From a virus: a DNA stretch of 64,000 nt. The stretch spans positions 1 to 64,000 of the IMG/VR virus record IMGVR_UViG_3300042935_001174; one strand, given 5' to 3'. The notes below the pieces were generated by a model that was not told where the DNA came from, searched no databases, and saw only the letters and a list, made by a program, of their open reading frames with translations. Shown here piece by piece: positions 35,901-42,215 of this stretch. Numbering within the stretch: position 1 is the first letter of the stretch; each line of letters begins with the position of its first letter. Both the position numbers and the translations under genes were made by a program.

Positions 35901-38264
35901 AACAGTTTGATTTACCAATGCTTGACTGTTGATAACTGGGACCAAATCAATAATTTTAACGCCTGAGCCTGTTGTATCAATAAACTTAACTTCATAGATT
36001 CGATTGCGCACAGTTGCATCTGAATCATTGGCAAAAATCACGAGGCTACCATCGATAAATGTGTATCCATCAGTACTGTAGCCTCGCTGACCATTGATGT
36101 TGCTGAATGCATCTGTGCTGGCAAAGTCAACAATGTTAACTGGTGGCTTGGCCTGTGTTCCGTTGTTGTATAAATCGATGTTTGCACGAAATTCAATAAT
36201 TGGACGTTTTGCTCTGAAATTATTATCTATGACCGCTACCTGATTGTTGTATTCAGCAGTGGCATTGATAACATCTTTGTGGAACCAACGATTACTACGG
36301 CTCCAGGCATTTCTATCTTGGCTTGCACGATTTATTGTAATATAGTCAGGCACCGTTGGCGCATTTAAACTAGCATCCCAGGGAGTAGAATCATAGGATG
36401 TAAAATCATAAGGAATGGTTTCACTTTTGGTATATGTTTCTGGTGTGACTAGGTCGCTGACTGGAATTAAAACAATACCGTTGCCTTTTGGTGCTCCTGC
36501 TACTCCGCTGGTTGCCAATGGAGTACCGGCTGGGCCGCCGGCGCCGATGTTGAGCAGACTCTCTTCTACAGTATCATAGATATATTGTTGGTACACGTCA
36601 GTCTGGCGTATTGTTCCTGTGATTTTTTGACCATCTTTAAGATGCCAGGCGCCAAAATACGCTTCACCGTCAACAAATCCAACTCGAGCAGAAATACCCG
36701 GGCCGGTGCCAACACCTTCAACATAGTATTCTAAATCCTGGTAGCCAGCAGGGACTGTGGGTCCACGAAATTGAACTTTTAATCCATTGGTAAACTCTAC
36801 GCCATTTTGACTAATGTAATTTTTAGCACCAATAATGTCATTGATATTGATCGGTTCTACCTGTTCAGCATCAATCAGTCGTATTTGTCCAAAAATTTCA
36901 GGGTTTGTGCTGTCTTGATACCACAGCGTGTTGAGTACCGCTGTCAGCAAAGGAATTTGCTCAAAGTAACCTGATGCATTCTTATACCATGAAGTACCGC
37001 TGTAAGTTACTCCAAACAAGATTTTAAACTTACTGAGATTATTCACAGGCAATATGCTAGATAAGCGAATATACGGGTCTAGTCCGGTTTCTGAAATGTA
37101 TTGAATTTGCCAAATACTATAACGCTGTGCCTGTGATGTGATGTCTGTTGTCTGATCAAATAAAATGCTGTCATAACTGCCCGGTTGACCATCCAAGGGA
37201 TCGGGTTCACCGCTGACAATTATATCTGTAAGTGTTTCATAAGGAACGCTATCATAAGGTTGGCCGTTCACATCATAGCTGATAGACGCTCCAACTTGAT
37301 TGGGTACAGTACGAACCAACGGGTCAAATGGTGTGGTTAATTGCCAGCCGCCGGATTCAGCATCTGGGTTCCTGTTTAGGAAAATAACAGTTTTGTTATT
37401 GAGGTTGGTGGTTCCGTCAATTCCATTTGGAAATTCTTGCAAGAATTGTGCAACAGAGATATTATTAATCTGATTAAAGTTTAAAGTTGTTACAAGGTCA
37501 ACGCTACCAATATCATTTAAGTTGTAGTAAAAGTCCTGAGCAGTTTTCAACGGAACATTAAAAGTGACCGTGCCCTGGTCTTCACCGTTGTTGACTACCC
37601 CCAACACATCTCGGCTGCTAATATTTGGCGTTGCTGATAACCGGCCATTGATACCTGGCTCGGCTTGAATCCAGAACTTGCTACCAGGTTGGTTCACAGT
37701 GAATTGATAACTGCCGCCACGTGCAACAGTGATGATCGGATCTTTGCCTCGCACATCGCTAAATGTGTAATCGTTGGTTTCACGAGTTACTTCCCAAGTG
37801 TCAGTCAGTGGAACTTCAGTTGTGCTAATGTCAACGCTGTCTACGCCTTGCGGTAGCCAATAGTACTGACTATAGTTTGAAAACTTATCAAAGTCGCAGA
37901 ATGGATCCCAAGAATAATATTGACTTTCAAAGAGTCTATCTTGTTTGGTAACATTGGCATTTTGCAACTCTAACGCATCAACCATACCAGGGTATGTGAT
38001 TGCATCAATAGCTGTGCTAGTATCTGGCTTTAAGAAAATAACACCTGGTTCAAATTGATAGTTTGTTCGTGTGGCTGTTGGTTCAGTGACATAATAATCT
38101 GCCGGATTAACTCCTGGACCAACACGACGTCCTACATATCCTTGTGTTTTCTTTGTGATAGGTTCTTGTGTCAGTTGATCTAATGTAGCAGACAAAAACT
38201 TTCGGTTTGTGTCTGTACGAAAAATCTCTGGAAGAAGGTCAATTGTACGTCTGCGTGTTGCCAT
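23982..38264 (-). CDS. Giant virion structural protein (4,760 aa) with FG-GAP propeller
   Basis: The largest gene in the window, in the position after gp6 where T4 has gp7/gp8, so probably a baseplate-wedge or baseplate-attached tail protein. The N-terminus IDLLPEIFRTDTNRKFLSAT and the later SNYSQYYWLPQGVDSVDI read like the N-terminal part of large structural proteins of other marine T4-like phages, by memory. Residues about 2,295-3,150 contain seven FG-GAP/integrin-type units, each roughly FGxSVxxxxxxxxxxxGAP, with inserts between blades 3-4, 4-5 and 5-6. Throughout there are many about 100-aa beta units of the type VYLNGNILTRGYDYTVS...GDVIKIREY. A VNGGSGYTIAPDVIVTG repeat occurs near residue 3,820. 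The gene has no internal stop, overlaps gp6 by one base, and has no membrane segment. Naming it gp7 would be positional only. Confidence 0.8.
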   Translation of the reverse strand: MATRRRTIDLLPEIFRTDTNRKFLSATLDQLTQEPITKKTQGYVGRRVGPGVNPADYYVTEPTATRTNYQFEPGVIFLKPDTSTAIDAITYPGMVDALELQNANVTKQDRLFESQYYSWDPFCDFDKFSNYSQYYWLPQGVDSVDISTTEVPLTDTWEVTRETNDYTFSDVRGKDPIITVARGGSYQFTVNQPGSKFWIQAEPGINGRLSATPNISSRDVLGVVNNGEDQGTVTFNVPLKTAQDFYYNLNDIGSVDLVTTLNFNQINNISVAQFLQEFPNGIDGTTNLNNKTVIFLNRNPDAESGGWQLTTPFDPLVRTVPNQVGASISYDVNGQPYDSVPYETLTDIIVSGEPDPLDGQPGSYDSILFDQTTDITSQAQRYSIWQIQYISETGLDPYIRLSSILPVNNLSKFKILFGVTYSGTSWYKNASGYFEQIPLLTAVLNTLWYQDSTNPEIFGQIRLIDAEQVEPININDIIGAKNYISQNGVEFTNGLKVQFRGPTVPAGYQDLEYYVEGVGTGPGISARVGFVDGEAYFGAWHLKDGQKITGTIRQTDVYQQYIYDTVEESLLNIGAGGPAGTPLATSGVAGAPKGNGIVLIPVSDLVTPETYTKSETIPYDFTSYDSTPWDASLNAPTVPDYITINRASQDRNAWSRSNRWFHKDVINATAEYNNQVAVIDNNFRAKRPIIEFRANIDLYNNGTQAKPPVNIVDFASTDAFSNINGQRGYSTDGYTFIDGSLVIFANDSDATVRNRIYEVKFIDTTGSGVKIIDLVPVINSQALVNQTVVCLSGNTQQGKSYWFDGVSWFEAQEKTGVNQPPLFDVFDSNGVSFGNRAVYPSSTFTGSRLFGYGVGTTSSVDVVLGFSLKYLNINNLGDIVFENYLYNDTFIYVKDNISSELKVSTGFVREYIDRVSFTEVIGWQKAAAENQSRQIFRFTYNGENLKLDVPVTTTSVFPAVQMFIEGVFVDPGNYSVTISGQNTIIELAAPPPVGTIIELQALSNYPSKVGFYQVPLNLENNPLNENSGSYTLGTIRTHYETIGQNLKDLVGPINGANNTRDLGDLIPYGANIVQHSSPLALTGVFLREQQYELFNSLRFNSQEYTKYKSLLLDLAAKGNYINLTPTQVLDSVLQEISIGRSNLSPFYWSDMIPSGETYTETTYTYSFTSDSTFDLTKIYSFTSSNYHSLLVYLNGNILTRGYDYTVSADSPTMTITATLAIGDVIKIREYDTTYGSYVPNTPTKIGLYPSFKPSMFVSDTYVNPTEVIQGHDGSITVAFGDFRDQVLLEFETRIFNNLKIISEIPMVLDEVMPGQFRTTQYSLTEINEILSEDFLSWVGWNKLDYNTQFYVPLDPFTYNYSQSANKLDNKPLLGGWRGNYLYFYDTITPNTTPWEMLGFSEQPYWWEAEYGPAPYTSGNLVLWEDLEKGLIKDPVGHYVNPLYVRNGLTQVIPSGSEGELTSPFNSIVGNFDQTSFRRSWVFGDDGPVESSWRTSSSWPFAVMRLLALTKPAKFFALFADRDRYVYDSAQEQYLWDNRYRLDAKHLEPLYGNGVSKASYIDWIIDYNRQRGINSTTGLTDALYNIDVRLCWRMAAFSDKNYLKIYTERSTPNSLNASLMLPDESYQLLLYKNQPFSKIIYSSVVVQSTEDGWAVYGYSTNSPYFDILVSKPSGKTLTISANGVNISVPVEYSDTVAQVPYGYVFTNKAAVCDFILSYGKLLETQGLIFENRENGSALNWQQMAQEFVYWSNQGWAPGAIINLNPAATSISVTRPGAVVESLVPVTIDNIILNQNRTPVPGTDLQIDRFGNTFKVSSLTSNTINFLNLKFTAYEHLAVLDNTSIFADLIYQPVTGARQSRIRVFGTLSGDWNGTVDAPGFVLNQDNIVAWIPNKKYAKGEIVLFKNEYWSAGTIVQPSQEFNYSAWIKSDYGSIQKGLLPNAANDSNQLAQAYSVYNANLERDVDLFSYGLIGFRPREYMQALNLTDVSQVNLYQSFLGTKGTPRAAEIFTFANLGKEIAQYDIYEFWALQRSTYGANANRSYFELLLNQALLPSDPSLIEIILPTQESPADQKVLLEDVWKESYKLTSPDILPTTTDNFEVTRLPFAGYVNFDDADIICFSLENPQEIADSLPSIGVGTTIWVAKTNSYDWNIYRVNKVPGTVTTVTDNLNDRAAVTFTKEHNLSVGDFIIIKEFDTAIDGVYNVLAVPTLTTILISYTFVGGQTTLTGTGIPFTLVSSRFKQASDLANNPISAQLVPGAMAWIDDNGIENNWIVIEKTSPFALKTILTPAVSVENSRFGASVSQGFENIGALVGAPGYNPNNNVDAPGGVYSYVKAENDQYIQNTLLQLGATGTVGYGNAIDIGGENWAAAGASQSNNNQGYVGVIYQYPSSNVFEQRQLLVSPDQDFGQGEFGHSVVVSANDQWMYIGAPGNNKVYAFTQVDIPEQRVRYVTDGVSYVYNYSNSIIIDSDEQITVTLGDEILVYGDDYTVTLENVVLGTVPTAGLPLVVTRNSSVNLDQQVYYNVTQDVTSGSGSGAEFTIWRNRGVYYVTLTSPGTAYAVANTIVIDAATIGGGTSPANDLTITVTEVVTGGIVSFTQSGSGVSNTSVFPLDPYLYTATDIFSFTVTVNGQLYRPFIDYDFNSDSALSSLDLVFNTIPPADSSITVTSKTYYTFVTALTVPGLVNTARFGQSVVTPKTGGTVIIGAPNATNAGQAYVFDRAVERFIVTDSAVTSYTTAETLVGPTAVTLNGAFLLNTDENINGTFSVAGNTVTITAALNVGDIIEIDTNQFNLIQTVEDEDQPAFANFGYTVEQCLSGCNLFVGAPLNGDRSPQGGAVEYYINQSGMYGTTTTTVANPTLTPGDSIRINNTVVECSGTTVAELADDIIAADIPNVTVLTIPDVELFGDGTTKIFDVGNIYSDAYSYTPVVYVRNVLQTLNVNYTYSSDNKQITFMLAPGLYDPIRVVAGRLTIGVKNFEASTPSYRLTVLPCHGTLFDSLGINTYVWLQDISPPVIQDYANFGKAISINTESTMLIIGAPNGSIVAPTTFDNGTTYFDDYSSNFFDPVKQSGVVYEYDFLPSANPSATNPGKWVFGQQIFEDTIQPLDALGAAVDYTSGHIFIGAPGADLGDSQVNYGKVLQIENPTRSQAWAVKHIQQPMVDIASMNTVFMYDRVTGAAKNYFDYFNPLQGRMLGVIEQNIDYTGAVDPAAYNVGTVNNYGSSWAQERVGKIWWNTTNVRFIDPNQDDIVYASRRWGQIFPGSSVDVYQWTATDVAPVNYTGPGTVYATDQYVVTSSLNEQGVFVTTYYFWVKGITTVSKTARKTLSPEAITRYIENPRASGIPYIAPINASTIAIYNGLDFISAQDTVLHVEFDRERTENEIHIEYQLIPQDRPDGFLIDSLYRKLQDSFCGEDTAGSPVPDPFLSPSDQYGVQFRPRQSMFVNRFLALQNYLQRSNIILAQYPISENRNLSLLNSEEPQPSVASGTWDKRVANIEELSYQNLAEVPYGYTYLVDSDSTNNGLWTIYETTPGFIPGEKVLSLVRVQSYNTKKYWNYIDWYLPGYNPLTRILIEVPTYSALTTISVPNGSSIKVTANAQGKWEIYLLENGVWNRVGLQDGTIEFSATLWNYSIGRFGFDVEVFDAQYYDQEPVTETRKIIQSINQELFVGDLLIERNRLLILMFNYILSEQEAPLWLTKTSLIDVDHTVRNLEPYQVYRADNQDFVLNYIQEVKPYHTQIREFNLRYQGDDIFQGNLTDFDVPAYYNTALNKFISPILEYNGLIYSDSESLAPITDPVWSTWPFTQWVNNYLLSIEDVTIVNGGSGYTIAPDVIVTGDCQTPAVMTALINSAGQVVAIEIINPGVGYQTTAIITLSGGNGSGAIVVAVMGNAMVRELTTTIKYDRCQYSSIVVAWEPNVNYSNGTLVRYDNRVWIADSSDSTGVQSSTFDPSEWEIRPAGELQGADRTMGYYVPTANEPGLDLGLLISGVTYPGVQVAAPSFASNTGYDVGNYDINPFDNISVGPDGQPSYDPSILDAIYESEFIDSYLGIRPTDVNVVGGEFIDTYSSYAPEELVPGAIFDTLDIRVVTTPGSDWDLNGHGFPKVDVAYAYDGIDNNFSFAGLVDYPDQVRVWNATTGQQLILGDHYIVNWVARTITVTSNISTGDNVSISVYGIGGGNQLYKYAFNGAVVNNGIVIPIGYSLIATFAIFVNGELDTDFTFTPTADVRGLPSTLLTLNNTYQVSDLVVVTAMGYTAGTTNYTYQWSTPLTQYFVSNGTALSFTLSESLSGTNPANIIVEKNGIRVRPAEGAEYISDGSSLQYYLPSRGAYSQSLVADNDVAVYIDTVPLILGVGYVVDPYVAGNDRTITLSSLPAIGSTVLISVRTASPYYLNGNQLIFKPNGGVIPVLGDVISVTTFNDTAQQELLTQVFVGPETQGAVITESYDETVYDLGTINNDPGSYDYSQGILIQTNKFDTGRPIANGARVSVTLDGRYLFENNDYYVDGQYIIIAGPPIGAASVVTIASYTDSVIPGGTEFRIFQDMRGLQTTYRVTTNTSTVLVQSVQENADIIYVDDASHLSDPDLPNGIFGIVIIEGERITYRSKDTGLNTISGLRRGTAGTAVASHSVGDDVINSGFSNALPLEYQDKIVYQNYLSAGTQTVFVAENISLTGDIDLLENAVQVYVAGTLQAGGYTVTSIAPVTVEFNTAPVQNYQVSIRVRQGKSWYEPGTTTASNGQALQVTNTQAARFIMGE

Positions 38265-41200
38265 TAATATTCACCTGTCTGGCTTAGTGTGCTGTTTAAT
38301 CTTCCGGTACTGCTAACACTAACAGGATATAATCCTGACACCGGAGTTTGACTTTGAATGTTACTTTGTGTCAGTGCGTCAATCACTTGAACGTCAGCCA
38401 CTGTTGCTCCATTAACAAAAATTTCATTTGGCGCTGATCTAATTTCATATAAATCACCAAAACTTTTCAATGGGTTCAATGGAACAAGAACCACTGAACT
38501 GATAATAGAACCCATTTGTGTATGTAGATATGCGGCTAATTCTGAGAAAAAGAAGCTGTCGCCAAAATCCCATTTATCAATGGTAAAATAATTGTTTACA
38601 TTTGCAATAACCTGGCTCTTGATTTCGCTAACTGTGGCTGTTACTTTTGGTGCCTTGACAACTTTAATTGTTGCTCTCAGACTGGCTGCGGCTTTGGGGC
38701 CAAATAATGGCTTAAAGACCACTGTGTTAGGTACTAGATTATCAGAAATCATTTTATAGTCATCTAGTTTGGCGTAGGCTGTTGACAGCTCTGAAATTGT
38801 TGGTGGGCTTGGTTCAGGAACAGTACCTGTGGTGTCTTTGATGTAATTCTGATAAGCAGTATAATACTCCGCAACTACCAAATATAAGTCAATGATGTTG
38901 GTTGATCCTGGATCAATAATGTTAGTCAATGGACTATTATGTCTATATTGAAATCCAAGTGTTTGTCTGCCAATTCTAGCCTTGTAGATATTTGTTTGCA
39001 CTAGTGTACGTTGTACAATTCCATTTACTACTGTAAAGACCAACTCATAAAATACCTTTTCGTCATATGCGTAAAATACTTGTCCACCAACAAATTGAGT
39101 TTTAACTACCTCAATGTCATTCTTGGTTGCGTATTGAGCATTTACAATGCCAGGTTCAACTGGTAGATATCTTTCTAGATTATCAAAATCAACTGTTTGT
39201 TTTAAAAATATTAATTTTGAATTTGGATCAATGTTTGGTGCAACAATTTCATCAAAGAAGTCTGGGTTATCCGCAACGCCATCAGCATCCGAATCAACAT
39301 AGCTAACAATAACTTCGTAGTCGTTGACATAGCCGTCGCTTTGTACTGGCTGTGCAATAATATCCATTTTAACATCGCTGGTCAACGGTTGGTTGCTGTC
39401 AGGTTTTGAGTTTGTTTTTAATACTTTTATGAAATCATCAATTACTAATCCAGTGCGACTGTCATAGATGCTTTCGTTGCCGTCAAAGGTAAAACGTGTT
39501 TGTAGTACACTGGCAAAAACATAATCCAACCCACGAGAAACCACTGTGTAAGAAACCCCGTTGGTAATAAATTGGATTAGCCAGGAAGCATCAAGATTTA
39601 ATCCTTCGGTATTTTGTGCATAAGAAAGGCTAAACGGAGCATCTTGGTGTAGGTTTGAGCTGGTAATCAGATACCAGGTCGATGTTAAGTTATTATAACC
39701 CAACCCAAAGTTTCTAAACAATTCAATCTGTTGTAACATTTGTTGACGAATTGTGCTTGGTAAATCGTCAATAAATTTAGGAATTACTTCTACTGCAAGA
39801 GCGCCGGTGGGTACAAAATTGTTTAAAATAACCGGCCCAGTTCCATCAGGAAAGTTGCCTAGACCTTGGTTAGTTCCGTCTAACACCACTGCCATGATTG
39901 TTGCCCAGATAATTAATTTTTCGTCAGCACGTAATGGAACTCCAGCAACTAGCTTGTTGTTTGCGTCGAAGAAGTATCCTGACGGAGCGGCAAATTTAAT
40001 CAATGATCCTTGTGTTAAGTATTTGGCATTGTTACTGGCATAGCTACCAATAGACTGTGGAGAGGTTGGGGTGCCAACATAAAAATATCCAGTGGTTTCT
40101 CTAACCACAGTTGTGCTTTGGTTCCAGGCAAAATTTAATACAGATAAACTTGGGCGAGGATAATTCGCATAGTAAAACTGTTGCATACTGCGGCCAGGAA
40201 GAATTGGTTCTATGTTGTTAGCAATAGTATCAACAATGTCGTTGCGATTGATCCAAGCAAAGTCAAAGCTTGGCAATACGTTCTGACGATATAGTACGCC
40301 ATCAGATGCAAAAATGTTAGTGGAACTGTACTTGCCGGTGATATCAGTAAAATCTACATATCGACTGGTGCCTGTACTAGACCGTGCCACTGCCTTGCTT
40401 TTGATAATGCTATTATACAAAGTAAACGGAAAGTTGTTGTAATCTTCGCCGTTGACCATACGGTTCTGTGTGTAGTAACGAGCAGGCGCACGTTGTTTAA
40501 TTTCATCAATGGTTTCACGAGGAGCGGCATTGCTTACTGGAGTTGTAATACCGCATGTGAATGTAATTGTTTCCAGGCGCCCTGTGCGGCTGATGTAGCT
40601 GATAGGCAAGGAAATACTTTGCATTTCCTCAGGATTAATGATATATCTTAATCCATTGCTGGCACGAACATAGGTACGATAAAAGCCCACTGGGACTTCG
40701 CTGAATACTCCGTCACCAAATGTCATGGTGATTTGATCATTGGTTCGACTTGTAATAGAATAAATTTTGCGTTGATCAGGAGAAAGCTGTTCAAGTGCGG
40801 CAGCATAGACACTTTCAACATATTTCCACTCAGTGGCAATAGAACCAATATTATCCAGTTGATATAACCAATAGTCTTGGTTGTTAATACCTTCAATATT
40901 GATGTTGACTGTGCGGTTAGGAAGTGCTTCAGCTAGGTTAAAGTCTTGGTTTTGCAATACACCCTGTTTAAATAAGAAAAAGAATCCATTGTTTTCACTG
41001 CCAAACCCCAGCGAATCGTTGCGGTACATAACATTGAATACGCCATTAGGACGAGGTGCTGGTTCATAGATGTAGTCTTTGCCCTGGCTAGTGCCGCTGA
41101 CTGCTTCGAACGGCATGTTGACGCCGTCAACTGCGGTGGTATAAGGAATGACAGGCAAAAACCCAGGTACTAAATTGATTGCATATTCAGAAGTATCAAT

Positions 41201-41743
41201 GCCTAAAAGCGTTTGTTTATTGCCTGGGCGCCCATATTTTTGACTGTCTACTAGACTGGCATTAATAATCAGTGTTAGTTGTTCAAACCAATTTGGGTTT
41301 GTTGGGTCGTTCCAATCAATGGTAACATTTGAAAGATTAATTCCGTTGTAGTCAACAACATTTTCTGTGGTCGACACAGAGAATACTTTTAACAATCCTT
41401 GAGCGGCTTCGTTACGCTTTGGAGTATAACTTATAAGATTGGCAAGACGAACAACGCTGTCACGACGTTCAGCGGTGTCCATAAAGTTTTCGCGAGTGTT
41501 TAGATCATTACGGAATGCAAGACTCTGACCCATAAAGGCCATAACGTCAAGTAATGCAATAAATTCCGAACTTTCAATGTAGTCATTGAATGTTTCTGGA
41601 TAATAAAGTCTCAGGTAGTCAACGAAGCTCTTGCGTAGTGTTTCAAAGTCGTAACTTTGAAAGTCGGCCTCGCGGTAGGTCTGGTATAATCTTTTCCAGT
41701 CCTCAACTCCAAATATTGCGGTTTGTCTTGCTGTCTTTGCCAT
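38264..41743 (-). CDS. 6: Baseplate wedge protein gp6
   Basis: A 1,159-aa protein whose N-terminus is closely T4 gp6-like: DFETLRKSFVDYLRLYYPET, FNDYIESSEFIALLDVMAFM, GQSLAFRNDLNTRENFMDTA and YTPKRNEAAQGLLK. Gp6 forms the inner ring of the baseplate wedge and, with gp53 and gp7, drives the sheath-contraction switch. The C-terminal part (SEIKSQVIANVNNYFTIDKW, GDSFFFSELAAYLHTQMGSI) matches the wedge-dimer end of the gp6/GpJ family. T4 gp6 is about 660 aa, so roughly 500 extra residues sit in the middle, rich in beta sequence. It lies directly after gp25, as expected for a wedge operon, and has a CATAAATA box 19 nt before the start. Confidence 0.93.
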   Translation of the reverse strand: MAKTARQTAIFGVEDWKRLYQTYREADFQSYDFETLRKSFVDYLRLYYPETFNDYIESSEFIALLDVMAFMGQSLAFRNDLNTRENFMDTAERRDSVVRLANLISYTPKRNEAAQGLLKVFSVSTTENVVDYNGINLSNVTIDWNDPTNPNWFEQLTLIINASLVDSQKYGRPGNKQTLLGIDTSEYAINLVPGFLPVIPYTTAVDGVNMPFEAVSGTSQGKDYIYEPAPRPNGVFNVMYRNDSLGFGSENNGFFFLFKQGVLQNQDFNLAEALPNRTVNINIEGINNQDYWLYQLDNIGSIATEWKYVESVYAAALEQLSPDQRKIYSITSRTNDQITMTFGDGVFSEVPVGFYRTYVRASNGLRYIINPEEMQSISLPISYISRTGRLETITFTCGITTPVSNAAPRETIDEIKQRAPARYYTQNRMVNGEDYNNFPFTLYNSIIKSKAVARSSTGTSRYVDFTDITGKYSSTNIFASDGVLYRQNVLPSFDFAWINRNDIVDTIANNIEPILPGRSMQQFYYANYPRPSLSVLNFAWNQSTTVVRETTGYFYVGTPTSPQSIGSYASNNAKYLTQGSLIKFAAPSGYFFDANNKLVAGVPLRADEKLIIWATIMAVVLDGTNQGLGNFPDGTGPVILNNFVPTGALAVEVIPKFIDDLPSTIRQQMLQQIELFRNFGLGYNNLTSTWYLITSSNLHQDAPFSLSYAQNTEGLNLDASWLIQFITNGVSYTVVSRGLDYVFASVLQTRFTFDGNESIYDSRTGLVIDDFIKVLKTNSKPDSNQPLTSDVKMDIIAQPVQSDGYVNDYEVIVSYVDSDADGVADNPDFFDEIVAPNIDPNSKLIFLKQTVDFDNLERYLPVEPGIVNAQYATKNDIEVVKTQFVGGQVFYAYDEKVFYELVFTVVNGIVQRTLVQTNIYKARIGRQTLGFQYRHNSPLTNIIDPGSTNIIDLYLVVAEYYTAYQNYIKDTTGTVPEPSPPTISELSTAYAKLDDYKMISDNLVPNTVVFKPLFGPKAAASLRATIKVVKAPKVTATVSEIKSQVIANVNNYFTIDKWDFGDSFFFSELAAYLHTQMGSIISSVVLVPLNPLKSFGDLYEIRSAPNEIFVNGATVADVQVIDALTQSNIQSQTPVSGLYPVSVSSTGRLNSTLSQTGEY

Positions 41744-41761
41744 ATTCTCTCACTGTTTTCA

Positions 41762-41769
41762 TATTTATG
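41762..41769 (-). promoter_or_regulatory. Late promoter-like box CATAAATA upstream of gp6
   Basis: CATAAATA on the minus strand (41769-41762), 18 nt before the gp6 ATG with a GTGAGAGAAT leader between. It matches the NATAAATA form of T4-like late promoters. The short gp25-gp6 gap (47 nt) makes chance possible. Confidence 0.5.
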
Positions 41770-41790
41770 GTTTGTATAAACTGAGTAGTT

Positions 41791-42165
41791 TTAGATAAAA
41801 CTTGCTCTACGAGTTTCTTGGTCAAAGAATATGGCCAATCGTTCTGCCGTTGAACTTCCTACCACTTGTACTGCAACTTCAATTAGTATCCCATTAAGCT
41901 GTGGATAAACTGATGCATCTGACAGATAAATTCTTGGGTCACCACCTGCTACACGTTGTAGTTCAGCAAGAATACCACGTTCCGTTTCAGGAGTCTGATT
42001 TTCAAATATAAAACTCCAAATTATAGTACCATATCCTGGGCGGCCAGGCAGCTCACCTTGCTGAATGTTGAGAGCATTTGACAGGTCTTGCTTGATTAAC
42101 TCAAAGTCAACCAGGGTAAACTTTTTGTACTGATTGATAGTACTGAAACCAATAAATGTAGGCAT
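41791..42165 (-). CDS. 25: Baseplate wedge protein gp25
   Basis: A 124-aa protein, close to the 132 aa of T4 gp25. It shows the gp25/GpW signature: DFELIKQDLSNALNIQQGEL, PGRPGYGTIIWSFIFENQTP and a C-terminal EVAVQVVGSSTAERLAIFFD. Gp25 is the small lysozyme-like wedge protein that joins the gp6 ring to the tube/sheath start and nucleates sheath assembly. It sits between gp5-like (50-nt gap) and gp6 (47-nt gap). An AATAAATA box (42178-42171) lies 5 nt before the ATG; it is too close to be a confident promoter. Confidence 0.93.
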   Translation of the reverse strand: MPTFIGFSTINQYKKFTLVDFELIKQDLSNALNIQQGELPGRPGYGTIIWSFIFENQTPETERGILAELQRVAGGDPRIYLSDASVYPQLNGILIEVAVQVVGSSTAERLAIFFDQETRRASFI

Positions 42166-42215
42166 GCTATTATTTATTGGTTATTTTTCGTGAGGTTGGT
42201 GGATTTTAGAAATCA

